Below the pieces are notes generated by a model. The model was not told where the DNA came from, did no database searches, and saw only the letters and a list, made by a program, of their open reading frames with translations. Below are positions 20,554 to 31,980 of a stretch of 64,000 nucleotides of DNA, piece by piece. Source of the DNA: Doryteuthis pealeii (taxonomy: Eukaryota > Mollusca > Cephalopoda > Myopsida > Loliginidae); the NCBI GenBank assembly GCA_023376005.1, contig CM042143.1, forward strand, positions 88,017,950 through 88,081,949, read 5' to 3'. The position numbers and the translations under genes are program-made. Positions within the stretch are counted from its first letter, which is position 1. Each line of letters begins with the position of its first letter.

Positions 20554-20600
<47 letters not shown>
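20554..20600. repeat. (TA)n microsatellite
   Basis: Uninterrupted TA, preceded by (TG)n and TATG units. Confidence 0.9.
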
Positions 20601-20602
<2 letters not shown>

Positions 20603-21155
20603 GATAAAACATGACCTGTTGGGTCACCCATTAAGCTCTGGGTAGATAATTGGATTAGAGAAAAGTGAGTTTGAAAAGTGAATTTTTTTTTTTTTTTTAA
20701 TATACGAAGAAAACTAAATATGGAGAATTAAAAAAAACATTAAAATCATTTTGTAAGATTTCTAAGAAAGGGAATGTTTGTCCTAATTTTAATTTATTAA
20801 GACCTGAGAAGTTGATTGGGCTAGCTGCTTATGAAATGTAACATACAAATACATTTCTGACTCTCCAATCTCTCTCTTTCTCCCAACTCTCACTGACTGG
20901 GAAACTAACATATATAATGAGGAGGTAATCAAAATATACATATAGTGGGGGAAACTGATGGGCAGAATGTGAAGTAAGAGACCGGCCACTATTTGACTTA
21001 ATTGCAAATTATGACTAATTAGAACCAATTAAAATGGAATTTTTTTCAAACATGACTCTATCCTAAAACTAAGGAATATTTTAGTATGAATTTTTTGTCA
21101 TTAAACTAAACAGGAAAAAAGACTTTAGGAGACAAACATTGATTCGCTCAGCTTT

Positions 21156-21163
<8 letters not shown>

Positions 21164-21196
<33 letters not shown>
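21164..21196. repeat. (TA)n microsatellite
   Basis: TA run of about 16 units. Confidence 0.9.
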
Positions 21197-21197
<1 letters not shown>

Positions 21198-21777
21198 TAG
21201 ATGTATGTTCAGATCTTGCCCAGGTTTGTAAAAAAGAAAAAAAAAGTGGGGGTGGGAATTGTGGGTCTCTGGTGACTTACCAGTTGGAGTGACTGATTTA
21301 GTCAAGGAAGGTTGGAAGGGGTGGAGGCAGTTAACCAAGTCTTATGAAATAGGCTTCCCTCCCCCCCATCTAAAATCACTCTAGTTCCAGAGACTAAATC
21401 ATTATCATAGTCTCTTTAGCTCTTACCCTCTACCATTGTTATCTGACCCAAGGCAGACGTGGGTCTCTAAATAAGTATTTCTTTACCAACCCTGTCAGTC
21501 TGCTCCACCCTGGCAATTTTTTTTTTCGCCAGGTTAGAGTATTCAACTAAATTCAAGTGTACACTTTTAAAATCTCATTGCTCACCAATGGATCTATTTT
21601 TTTCCTACTTTCTCATCGTACAGCCAGTAATTTGGTCTCTAGTGACCCTAAATGAATTCAGGGTTAAATATAAGTACTACCACTTGATTCTTCAAAAACT
21701 TCTACCCTGGAAAAGTTTAGTTTGATTTTGGTCCGTACCGAGATCAAACAAAACTACTTCACTTTGTATGCAATCAA

Positions 21778-22665
21778 TGAAGTGCCACACCTACTATCTG
21801 CTCTCCACTTTACCGCACTGATCCAAACTGTGCTACTCATGCGCTGAATTTCAACGAATATCAAGAAAAACGGAAGGAATTCTGAGAAAAATGCACTGAT
21901 CCAAACTGTGCTACTCATGGCGCTGATGACGAATATCAAGAAAAACGGAAGGAATTCTGAGAAAAATGCACTGATCCAAACTGTGCTATTCATGTGCTGA
22001 ATTTCAATGAATATCAAGAAAAACGGAAGGAATTCTGAGAAAAATGCACTGATCCAAACTGTGCTACTCATGCGCTGAATTTCAACGAATATCAAGAAAA
22101 ACGGAAGGAATTCTGAGAAAAATGCACTGATCCAAACTGTGCTATTCATGCGCTGAATTTCAACGAATATCAAGAAAACGGAAGGAATTCTGAGAAAAAT
22201 GCACTGATCCAAACTGTGCTATTCATGTGCTGAATTTCAACGAATATCAAGAAAAACGGAAGGAATTCTGAGAAAAATGCACTGATCCAAACTGTGCTAT
22301 TCATGTGCTGAATTTAACGAATATCAAGAAAAACAGGAATTCTGAAAAATGCACTGATCCAAACTGTGCTATTCATGTGCTGAATTTCAATGAATATCAA
22401 GAAAAACGGAAGGAATTCTGAGAAAAAATGCACTGATCCAAACTGTGCTATTCATGTGCTGAATTTCAACGAATATCAAGAAAAACGGGAAGGAATTCTG
22501 AGAAAAATGCACTGATCCAAACTGTGCTATTCATGTGCTGAATTTCAACGAATATCAAGAAAAACGGAAGGAATTCTGAGAAAAAATGCACTGATCCAAA
22601 CTGTGCTATTCATGTGCTGAATTTCAATGAATATCAAGAAAAATGGAAGGAATTCAGAGAAAAAA
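21778..22665. repeat. 78-bp satellite, about eleven units, grown from a SINE fragment
   Basis: Units start at GCACTGATCCAAACTGTGCT at about 21815, 21893, 21968, 22046, 22124, 22201, 22279, 22351, 22430, 22509 and 22588, spaced 72-79 bp. The first half of each unit (GCACTGATCC...CTCATGCGCTGA) resembles the SINE body GCACAGATCC...CTCATACGCTGA. The second half (AATATCAAGAAAAACGGAAG) is not SINE sequence. The left flank (21780-21815) also matches the next SINE segment. A 26-codon periodic hydrophobic minus-strand frame exists across some units, but indels break it elsewhere, so I do not call a protein. Confidence 0.9.
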
Positions 22666-23149
22666 CGCCTGTTAAAACTACCAGCAAGAGTTACATTGGA
22701 AACAAGAAGTTTTCACTCCTTTTTGAAACTGACGCTATACATTCTTCACGTCAATATGTTGTCAATTTACAAGTCAAGTTATTTGACAAATCAAAGTTAT
22801 TTAAAATGCTTTGATATATATTTGGAATTTAATTCTGAATAATATTTCGTTTATTGAACTGAGAGAAAGGAAAGAAAGCAAGGAAGAGGGATGAAATAAA
22901 TAAAATAGAAAACTTAGACAATTTTTTTGTTTGTTTTTTTTTCTTTGAGAAAAAAAAACCCAAAAAAACAGTTTAATGATAAAAGATCACAACGGAAGAT
23001 TTAAGAAAGCTTTATTCTGCTTAGAATAATTGTTACACGTATTGGGAGTTTATATAAGTTAGTATTTACTAAAGAGTTCTCCGAAAGGGGAAGTAATCAT
23101 AAATAGAGGAGGTAACTTTCAATTACTTATTACAAACAGATGAATCTCT

Positions 23150-23415
23150 TTATTTACCTTAACCTCCCACTAGATCAAGGTGCGACACAAGGTCTTTTTT
23201 TTAATGTGGGAAGCCATACAGAAATTGAAGCTCATTTGATGGCTAGTGCAAAAAAAGTGCATGGATCCTGTCAGCATTCCCCTTTCGGGGAGCCTCAGGT
23301 ACCAGGCAATAGAACCCATCCCTGTCCCTTTAAATCGAAGGGGCAGGTGTTGCCTGTGGGTACAGCTCCCTGAAATCATGCAGTTAATTTATCCAGTGTC
23401 TGGTACCGGCCGAAT
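23150..23415 (+). repeat. Family N repeat
   Basis: Landmarks TGCGACACAAGGTC, GAAGCTCATTTGATGGCTAGTGC, GGATCCTGTCAGCATT and GGGGCAGGTGTTGCC. The inverse relative is at 9720-10050 and a shorter direct copy at 23747-23920. Confidence 0.7.
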
Positions 23416-23467
23416 TCTCACTGAGAACAGTGATTCTTATTTACTTTAAACTTCCATCAGGTTATTG

Positions 23468-23745
23468 AGGTCAGTTAGTCTACTGTTGGTTTGAATAACA
23501 GCAACTAGCTAAGCACAACTGAAGCAGTGTCCGAAACAGTTGGTATTCAAGAATAGTCCAATCATGCATTTGGATGGTTCCATTCCTTGTGTTCTGATTG
23601 GCTGCTTGGTTTCTATGATATTGTGGAGTTTTATAAATACCCTGTCATTCTGCAGTAGAATCGCGACAAGACTGGATTGTATTAAGTTACAACCGCTTGT
23701 TGCCGTGTCTTACCAATTCGATGGTAATTGGAACTTAGCTTGATT
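23468..23745 (+). repeat. Promoter-like repeat shared with the MITE at 52449
   Basis: The reverse complement matches about 52595-52890. Shared words are AGACTGACTGACTTCAATAA-type sequence, AATAGTCCA, ATGCATTTGGATGGTTCCATT and CCAATTCGATGGTAATTGGAA. It contains GATTGGCTG (CCAAT-box-like) and TTTATAAATACC (TATA-like), 30-40 bp apart. This copy lacks the terminal inverted repeats found at 52449-52999. Confidence 0.65.
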
Positions 23746-23746
23746 A

Positions 23747-23920
23747 TTCTTCACAGGTCAGGTTGCAACACAAGGTCTTTTTTTAATGTGTGAAGCTATG
23801 CACAATCTGAAGCTCATGCAATGGCTAGTGCCAAAATAATTGTGTGGATCCTGTCAGCATTTTTAATTTGCGGGGGTGGCAGGTGTCGTGGGGGGGGTCC
23901 TGGGATCATGCTATTAATTT
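23747..23920 (+). repeat. Family N repeat, partial
   Basis: Repeats GGTTGCAACACAAGGTC, GAAGCTCATGCAATGGCTAG and GTGGATCCTGTCAGCATT, then diverges. Confidence 0.7.
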
Positions 23921-24283
23921 CTTCATGAATCTTTATGATAAAAAATATGGACAATTTTCTCAAGTTAAAATGATTCTGGAAGCACAATGAGTTTGACATG
24001 TTTACTTGGAAAAAATGATAGGATATCAAGCTGTGAAAATAAATTATTATTTATTATATATTATATATATATATATATTACATATTATTTATTTATATAT
24101 TATTATAATAATTATATTATTATATAGAAAATATGCAATGAACAATGAAAATATTGTTATGATTACAATGAAACATTTAGAAATGGATAAAATGAATATT
24201 TTAAATTGCATCCCTGGACAGATGTGTTTATAATTGTTAAAGTGACCAGCTAAGTCTGAGTGACTATATATATATTATTGCCA

Positions 24284-24530
24284 TTTCAGTCTCGGAAGAA
24301 GACTATAAAATAGTTTTTGTGCCCCTGAAGTTACTGTGCCTCCTGTGACTGTGTATTCCAATGTTAGAAAAACATTCTCGACCACAGATGTTGCATGTGA
24401 AGGCTGCCCAAAAGATGTTGATGTGCCAGTGTCTTGTTGATGTTGCTTTCTTCTGCACCTCCTAGCTTCATGGTATTGTGCCAGGGTGACCTCAGACATG
24501 AACAGTCCTCTACAGAGAGCCTGTCGCCAC
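24284..24530 (+). repeat. Family L repeat
   Basis: Homologous to 29066-29262 and to the inverse of 1-155. Landmarks: TTGCCATTTCAGTCTCGG, GTGCCCCTGAAGTTACTG, GACCACAGATGTTGCATGTG. It then extends to CCGAAGGCGGTCCTGAATTA. Confidence 0.7.
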
Positions 24531-24570
24531 CGAAGGCGGTCCTGAATTATATAATCTAAAAGTCAGGAGA

Positions 24571-24835
24571 AGAAATCTTCCTTGCGGCATAGGAGTTTAA
24601 AAAAAAAAAAACTGTCGCAGTTTGCAGAGCTCAATGTGTGCTCTTATTGTTAGTCACAGAGCAAATTTATAAGTAAAAATATAACAAAAGACTTAGAATT
24701 TTTGCATTATAGTCTATTTCAGGAAGCTTAGACAAAGTGTCTAACTCTCCCAACTCATCAGATGCGAATGAGGAATTCTTTATTACTTTTAAGGCATTTG
24801 AAAACAGATTTTTTTATTTTTTTTTAAATTTGGTG
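24571..24835 (-). mobile_element. Family I repeat, uninterrupted copy with hammerhead
   Basis: Inverse match to the two parts of the 15.8-16.7 kb copy. It runs straight through the point where that copy contains the family J Helitron, so it acts as an empty site. Confidence 0.8.
24704..24765 (-). ncRNA. Hammerhead-like ribozyme with long stem II, family I
   Basis: Minus strand: GCAU-CUGAUGA, then a long stem II (GGGAG with CUUCC, plus UUAGACA with UGUCUAA around loop CUU), GAAA, stem III AUA-[GAC]-UAU, A17, and AUGC pairing with GCAU. Better stem II pairing than at 15895. The core-proximal pair is a G-U with a UU bulge. Predicted cut is between 24708 and 24707. Confidence 0.65.
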
Positions 24836-25689
24836 GTCCTGTTACTCTCAGCTGTGGGATAATATATATATATATATATATGAGTATGAAAAGGTGGAAT
24901 TTTTTAACTTATATATATATATATATGAGGCATGTATATATGGCACTCTTATGGGTGATATATGTGATACCATTCCCAATGTTTTTCCCAACATTCATCA
25001 CATATATATTTTTTAAAAACGTGACCCATTCGGTTGTTCATTGAGCTGTAGGTAGATAATTGTGATCAGGAAAAAAAGCTTGCAAATCAAATCAAAATAT
25101 GAATAAATGCTTCATATCTAAGATGGAGATATTTGTAAAATTACTTTTCTTTTTTTTTTTTTTTTTTTTTTTTAAATCATCTGAATAAACGAAATTGTTG
25201 AGTTATCTAAAATTGCCATTAATAGGAAATCCTGGTCTGCCTCCATTTTAGGAAAAACCAGTTTGAGATGGACAACAATTTTCACTTTAGTCTGGCACGT
25301 GATCAAATATGATGAAATGGAAGTAGGGACTTTGAAAGTGCTAAGACCATTTCTGTCTAACAAAATCAATATTGAAAGCCTGCTTTTTACATAAGGCTTG
25401 AACACTGACATCTGGTGGGAAAAAGAGGTAACTAATTTTCTTTTCCTTTGCTTATTATCTTTGAGAGGTATTTTGTTTTTGTTTGTTTGTTTTTTCTCCT
25501 CTGTGTTAGTTTGTTAGTTTTTTTATGTAATTACCATCATCTCTATATCTTCAACTACCATCCCTGTTTTTTTTTTTTTTTGTTTTGTTTAATTTTTCCT
25601 CCATCTTTCTGATACTCCGGTTCCAAATCCTGACCTGTGTTGGACTCAACAGGATGTAATGACCAACTTTCATATCAATGTCACAGCCC

Positions 25690-26525
25690 TTCCTTAATAT
25701 CTTTCTGGGTTAGAGGGAGAAAGAGAATGGGAAAGAGAAACAGAAAGAGAGAGTGAGAGAGAAATGGAAATAGAGAAATAGAAATAGAGAGAAACGGAAA
25801 GAGAGTGAGAGAAACGGAAAGAGAGAGAGTGAGAAACAGAAAGAGAGAGAGTGAGAGAACAGAAAGAGAGAGAGTGAGAGAAACAGAAGAGAGAGAGTGA
25901 GAGAAACAGAAAGAGAGAGAGTGAGAGAAACAGAAGAGAGAGAGTGAGAGAAACAGAAAGAGAGAGTGAAGAGAGAGAGAGTGGAGAGAAACAGAAAGAG
26001 AGAGAGTGGGAGAAACAGAAAGAGAAAGAGAGAGAGAGTGGGAGAAACAGAAAGAGAAAGAGAGAGAGAGTGGAGAAACAGAGAAAGAGAAAGAGAGAGA
26101 GAGTGGGAGAAACAGAAAGAGAAAGAGAGAGAGAGAGAGAAACAGAAAGAGAAAGAGAGAAGAGTGGAGAAACAGAAAGAGAAAGAGAGAGAGAGTGAGA
26201 ACAGAAAGAGAAAGAGAGAGAGAGAAACAGAAAGAGAGAGAGAGAGTGGAGAGAAACAGAAAGAGAAAGAGAGAGAGTGGGAGAAACAGAAAGAGAGAGA
26301 GAGAGAGAAACAGAAAAGAAAGAGAGAGAGAGAGAAACAGAAGAGAAAGAGAGAGAGAGTGGGAGAAACAGAAAGAAAGAGAGAGAAGAGTGGGAGAAAC
26401 AGAAAAGAAAAGAGAGAGAGAGAGTGAGAGAAACAGAAAGAAAGAGAAAGAGAGAGTGAGAGAGAAACAGAAAGAGAGAGAGTGAGAGAGAACAGAAAGA
26501 GAGAGAGTGAGAGAGAGAGAGAAAC

Positions 26526-26567
<42 letters not shown>

Positions 26568-26760
26568 AGAGAGAGAAAACAGAAAGAAAGAGAGAGTGAG
26601 AGAAACAGAAAGAGAGAGAAGTGAGAGAAACAGAAAGAGAGAGAGAGTGAGAGAAACAGAAAGAGAGAGAGAGTGAGAGAAACAGAAAGAGAGAGAGTGA
26701 GAGAAACAGAGTGAGAGAAACAAAGAGAGAGTGAGAGAAACAGAAGAGAGAGAGAGAGAA

Positions 26761-26791
<31 letters not shown>

Positions 26792-26850
26792 CAGAGAGAG
26801 AGTGAGAGAAACAGAAAGAGAGAGAGAGAGTGAGAGAAACAGAAAACAAC
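25690..26850. repeat. Polypurine (GA)n-rich tract of about 1.16 kb
   Basis: Degenerate tandem units of AGAGAGAGTGAGAGAAACAGA over more than a kilobase, nearly all purine on the plus strand. Long Arg/Glu (plus) and Ser/Leu/Phe (minus) frames are artefacts. The unit length varies (about 20-35 bp) around the constant word GAGAAACAGAAA. Confidence 0.95.
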
Positions 26851-27550
26851 AACAACAACAAAAAACACCAGCGCTTTCACTCCTTTAAAAATGAAATATT
26901 CCACTAAATCCTTTCATTGGTTTTAGGTCAAATTTCAACAACTGTTTTTTTTGTTGTTGTTGTTGTTCACTCTTTCAGGGAGTGTATCTATTAACAACCA
27001 ATTCCTTTTTATCCTTTTATAATTACTCTTCTTTTTTTCCCCCCCATTTATTATTTTTTCATTATTCCTTTTTGTTTATATCACAGATCTCTATGGTCAA
27101 ATTCAGATTATTTGTATAGTTCTTGGATGATGATTATTCCTAACCAGTCATCTATTTGTTTGTACCATCTGGGATCCAAAGATAAACAGAAATTTCATGC
27201 TGGTTTATCCAACATAAGACAGTGAAGCTTAACTTTGAAATCTTCACTGAGCCAAGTCACTCACTTTATATATTGAGAATGAAGAATTCCTATATATCCA
27301 AGCCCTTCCTTAATATCTTTGGATTAGAAAGAGAGAGAGAGAGATAGAGAGAAAAGACACCAGCCTCTTTCACTCCGATGAAAATGAAAGATTCCACTGA
27401 AGCCTTTCATTGGTTTTAGGTCAAATTTCTCCAACTGTTTTTTTTATTTCACTCTTTAAAGGAGTTGGATTTATTGACAAGCAAAAACTGAACAAAAAAA
27501 AGTTTAGTAAATCATAGAGAGTTCTCTTCCTCAGATCTTCAGCTCTGAAT

Positions 27551-27798
27551 TTATGTGCAACCTCAGTCGGTAGAGCGTTCGGCTAGGAATCCCAAGGTTC
27601 CTGGTTCGATACCTGCCCTCGCCAACTCAGCGTATGAATAGAACAGGGATCTGTGTGGTAAGGTAAGGAGCTGATGGTAGGTGTGGTGCTCCACCTCAGA
27701 TGCCAAAATAATCTCCTTGGTCTAGCGCTAATGAAAAGGGGATAGAGTTTCCACGCTGTCTGGCTGATACCAACATTAGGCCGTCCCGACAATTTTAC
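27551..27798 (+). mobile_element. tRNA-derived SINE, family S1
   Basis: A-box/B-box head: CAGTCGGTAGAGCGTTCGG and GGTTCGATACC. Body follows: CTCGCCAACTCAGCGTATGA, GGGATCTG, GGAGCTGATGGTAGGTGTGG, CTCCTTGGTCTAGCGC, and the end TAGGCCGTCCCGACAATTTTACT. The same 245-250 bp body occurs about ten times in the window. tRNA-headed SINEs are known from octopus and squid; I do not claim a named family. Confidence 0.85.
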
Positions 27799-28210
27799 TA
27801 ACTTATTTATTCTTGAAAATGGGTGAATTTATTCATTGTTCTGTAATTTTGATCTTATGTCGTCCCAATCTCCTGCTTTAATTTATGCTATGTTTTAGTC
27901 AGCTGTCATCAGGTGAATTTACAACCAATCTTAGGTATTTTTGGAGTCATATTTTTGTCTTATTTTGTTTGTTAGCAAATCAATGTAGATATTTTGCAAC
28001 TGCTGTTTTACAACTACTGTTGTCTTTTTTTTTTTTTTGGTTGGGGGGCTATTTCTTGTTTGTTTTTTTTTGGGGGGGGTTCTTGTATTTACTTTTGAAG
28101 AAATATGGAATTTTAAATTCTTCAAGGTAACAATTTTCATCTCCATAGTTTTTTTTTTAAGATAAGCATATGATTACCTCAAATACATCTATTACACTCT
28201 AATCATTGAT

Positions 28211-28726
28211 AGCCCTGTCAGCGGAGGCTTTAGAATTCACCAACTGCACCTCTGCAGAGGTGTAAGACCCCTCCCCAATGGGGGCCACCTGTTAGCCATG
28301 GGTGGCAACTTGTGATGCTTAACTATGGAATTCTGATGGATGAGCTGTTCATGACATGCAACACTCCACTTAGTCCCTTACTTATGCTAGACAGGCGGTC
28401 GGAGAGGCCTCCTTCAGTCAATCGGCAGGTTATGTCAAGCCTTAGTACCTATATGATTGTCCCAACCCTGTTTCCCTTATTGCAAGCCCCAACCCTTTTT
28501 ATTATTTGCTAGAAAGCAGTGGCTAAGGGTCTGAGTGTTCTGGGTATGACCTGGAGTGGTAGTACATGTTAAGGTCCCATCTATGGATTAGATAGGAAAA
28601 AATTACTTTAAAAATAATGCGTTTAAAAGAAAATTGAGTACCCATCAAGAATGAGTAAAACAAAAATGTCTTCGGCATAAAATAACCCAACAAGGGTTGA
28701 CATACTGTAAAACGTAACCAACCAAT
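28211..28726 (+). repeat. Family C repeat with internal deletion
   Basis: Runs from AGCCCTGTCAGCGGAGGC to GTAAAACGTAACCAACCAA. The segment containing the TTCCAGTTCTGGAG word is missing compared with 4026-4613. Confidence 0.8.
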
Positions 28727-29065
28727 CTGATCATTGACAGTAGTACAAAGCACCTTTTTGATCTTAGTAGAAGGCACAGGTACTACACCCTGATCCTATG
28801 TGTCATTGATGGCCTGTAAAGTGAAGGTGAAGTAATAACAGTTTATTTGACTTAGTGTAACAAAGTAGATAAAAAATAAATCCTTCCCCTACATTTCCCC
28901 CACTCTTAACATTACCTGAGAGTAAAGCCAAAAACCTGTCTTGACTTGTTTTATAGTTTATCAACCGAATTATTATCAGAACAGAAAATTTTGAAACATT
29001 TTGTCATACATATGCACAGACAGAGGGAACGTTTTGGGATTTTTAAAACTCTATCTCGAACTATT

Positions 29066-29262
29066 ATTGGCATTTCAGTCTCGGAAGACTATAGTTTTTG
29101 TGCCCCTGAAGTTACAGCACTTCCTGTGACTGTAAAGTCCAATGTTAGAAAAACACTTTCGACCACAGATGTCGCATGTGAAGGCTGTCCCTGAAGATGT
29201 TGATGTGCCGGCGCTTTTGTTGCCACTGTTTTCTTCTGGACCTCTTAGCTTCATGGTGTTGC
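29066..29262 (+). repeat. Family L repeat fused to a SINE fragment
   Basis: Complete match to the other L copies, ending in TTCATGGTGTTGCG. At 29264 it joins an inverted S1 SINE fragment with no spacer. Confidence 0.75.
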
Positions 29263-29263
29263 G

Positions 29264-29372
29264 TTCCTCACCTGTACTACTTACACACTGAGTTGGCGAG
29301 GGCCGATATTAAACCAAAAAACCCAGTGGTTCCCAGCCGAACACTCTACAACTGAGCTAAACCAGTCCTTAA
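29264..29372 (-). mobile_element. SINE S1, head half only
   Basis: Reads GAGTTGGCGAGGGCC, a damaged B-box and ACAACTGAGCTAAACCAG on the plus strand, i.e. the inverse of the tRNA-like head. The body is absent. Confidence 0.8.
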
Positions 29373-29446
29373 TTCTCTATAATAATAGGACATTATTTGT
29401 ATAGAATTAGATCTGAAGTGAATAGATAATGACTATGGTATTTAGA

Positions 29447-29747
29447 ACTAGAAGCATCTACCCAGCATCACCTGGGTAAAGGTGGGGTGTTAAAAAAAAG
29501 GTAATCTTGCAGATCCATTATTGTTGAATCGTGAGTTAGACCCTTGCAGAATGCCCCATTAAAAATCCCTATGTAAAAAAGACCTTGATCTGGTCTGGTG
29601 GAGCGTCAGAAAAAAAAGTGCATAGATACTCTGAAAAGAAAAATGAATGTCTCTTATTTAAGATATTAAATGCAAAAAACAATTCCATGCTGTTATCATT
29701 TTAAATTTCTGGACATACATACACACAAACTGCCCTTTAGCTATGTA
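29447..29747 (-). mobile_element. Helitron-like family K, array unit 1
   Basis: CTAG at 29447-29450 followed (inverse) by the hairpin CTACCCAGCATCACCTGGGTA. Far end TGCCCTTTAGCTATGTA. An insert with AGACCTTGATCTGGTCTGG replaces part of the middle; the same insert occurs inverted in the 37197-37655 copy. Confidence 0.75.
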
Positions 29748-30333
29748 CTAGAATTGGCTACCCGGCATTTCCTGGGTAGAAGGGTATAATAAAAACTTAG
29801 TCTCGCCAATCCATTGATTGTTTTGGTCTTACATAATTGATTTAAGTTTTAAATCTGAATGCAACCAATGACTTTCCTTTCTTTGTTATTCAAATCCTAA
29901 TTTTTACATATCCTTCCAGATATAAATAAAATCATTATTTTTGATCTGGTGATGGTGAATGTGTATATATATTTATATTGTCGTTATTTGTTTCCTCAGG
30001 ACATATGATGGCAGCAAACTCGTATTCAAGTATTGCCATTGCTTGATATAGTAACAATAATAACAATAACAAAAAAAAAAAGAAAAAAAAAAAGCTCAAT
30101 AGTTCAAACAATATAATGGTGAGCTTCAAAAAAGTTCAACAATGAGCTGCACGAAAGTGGCTCTTTAGTCCTGCCAAAGTCTTGCACACCTTCCCACAAT
30201 TACAGGTATTTCCAGGGAGCACAGGGTATTTTATTAGTCCATCCCGCCGATGCACAGATTGGTGACTGATCAGGCCAGCTTTGCTCAGGACATACACACA
30301 CACACACTCGCATAACTGCCTTTTATATATGTA
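29748..30333 (-). mobile_element. Helitron-like family K, array unit 2
   Basis: Begins with CTAG directly where unit 1 ends. Hairpin CTACCCGGCATTTCCTGGGTA. The middle carries about 250 bp of extra sequence (30000-30285) not present in other copies, including TTGCACACCTTCCCACAATTACAGG, which resembles a captured or inserted fragment. Ends CTGCCTTTTATATATGTA. Confidence 0.75.
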
Positions 30334-31106
30334 CTAGAAGCAGCTACCTAGTGTTGCCTGGGAAGGGGGGGGGCAAAAAACCCTGGTGAACTGATTTGTT
30401 TACTTTTTAGATTCACAAATGTTGGACATTTTTAAATAGAATTTCAATGCTATTTCTATGTATATTTTAATTTCTAAATATCTTCGATTATAAAACAAAT
30501 TTTCATAATTTTTGCACAAAAAAAGCAAGAACCGGTGATATTTAATATGTATATATAAATATATTTACTTTTATATATTATATATATTATATTTACTAGT
30601 ACAAAATAAAAAACGCATGTTTATATATGTTATAGATTTTTGAAACATATTGCCTGAAGGGTGGGAGTAAAAAATTTGATGTCAGCGAGTTTGTACCCTA
30701 AGTAAGTAAAATCATCAAATTCATTAAAGGATTAAAAAATAAAACAATTTGAAATGTAAACTTTAAATATGTATTAAAATAAAACAAACTATATATAGAT
30801 ATATAATACCAGTCATGTATTTATTAAAACTTGTTTTAAAAAACAATGAGGACTGTCTAATGTTGCATGTTCAAATTTTGAGTGTATTTATTCTATGTTA
30901 TGATGATTTTGGGTAATGTGATGTAAGCAGTGACGTAATTTTTGTTACAGAAGCGAATTTCCATTATTAATAAGATATATTTATTTTTTTTTTTAATAAA
31001 AATAAATTTAAAAATATTTACTTTGACGTTAATTGTTTTATTTTCAAAGTTTCCTTTGGACATACAGACATACATACACACCTACTTCCCTTTATATATG
31101 TATGGA
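30334..31106 (-). mobile_element. Helitron-like family K, array unit 3, interrupted
   Basis: CTAG at 30334, hairpin with GTGTTGCCTGGG, body to 30595. Family J-type Helitron follows (30596-30975), then the rest of K (TTAATTGTTTTATTTTCAAA ... CCCTTTATATATGTAT). Three K units lie head to tail without spacer. Confidence 0.75.
30596..30975 (-). mobile_element. Helitron-like element nested in family K
   Basis: CTAG at 30596 and GA (TC on the minus strand) at 30974-30975. Nearly identical to 15205-15594 in the other orientation. Inserted between T-rich and TATA flanks within K unit 3. Confidence 0.75.
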
Positions 31107-31881
31107 ATGGATGAATAGATAGATTATTACCATTTTGTTCCTTCATATTCTTTCCCTCTTTGTGTGTATGTGTGTTCTATAATTTGGCCTTTCATACTCC
31201 TCCAGCTGACCAAGAATTGGTTTATTTGAAAAACCCTATGAAGAATCTCCTTACTCTTTGACTGGTAAACAGGAGAGTCCAATAATGACAGCTGTTAAGT
31301 TCCTACAGACTTCCTCTTCCTGTTTCTACAGAACATCATTATATTCTCTTTAAAGTTACTTTACCATTTCCTTACTGGTGGAATTTTTCTGACTCCTGAT
31401 GAGTTAACAAGCAGTCTTCAGCAATGACTCTTCACTAAGATTCGTGTGTGTGTGTGTGAGAGAGGGGGGTTGGTGTCTGATTTTCTTATAAGCATATTAT
31501 TCAGGGTTTGGTAAAGGTCTGAGCTTGTCTAAACGTTTTAACAGTGGGTGGAAGTTTCTTTTTTGATATTATCATTTTTCACTGTTCTGATATAATTGTT
31601 TGTTTAGAAAAGAAAAATCTTCCTCCTTTGAAGTGGTTAACTCTTTTCAGGTTTTTTTTTTCCCCCTTAATGTTATAAATATTTATATTTGAATGAAACA
31701 TAAACTCAAGATGTATTTTTGTGTTTATGAATTCAGCTCCAATATATTTCTATATTCATAAATGATATAAACATGTGTGTAGTTTGATTGTTTTTACAGA
31801 AAGAAATCTTTTTTATTCTATACTTTTTATTAGCACTGAAGATTTTTTCTGATTTATACATTAATACTCTTGTTCCTTAAT

Positions 31882-31885
<4 letters not shown>

Positions 31886-31946
<61 letters not shown>

Positions 31947-31980
31947 AATACTTTACTTTTACTATATATATATATATATA
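31886..31980. repeat. Two (TA)n blocks around an inverted AGTAAAGT word
   Basis: TA at 31886-31943 and 31965-31980. The word ACTTTACTTTTACTATATA between them is the inverse of the TATAGTAAAAGTAAAGT that starts the SINE. Confidence 0.85.

Noticed and set aside
21754..22212. 152-codon minus-strand frame with 26-residue repeats
   Set aside because: It is the translation of a 78-bp satellite. Neighbouring units have indels of 72-79 bp that break the frame, and the sequence derives from a SINE.
25681..26904. Open frames of about 400 codons on the minus strand and about 150 on the plus strand
   Set aside because: Produced by the degenerate GA repeat; no non-repetitive protein sequence.
31395..31435. 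CTGATGA at 31399 as a hammerhead
   Set aside because: No GAAA at suitable distance and no stem II.
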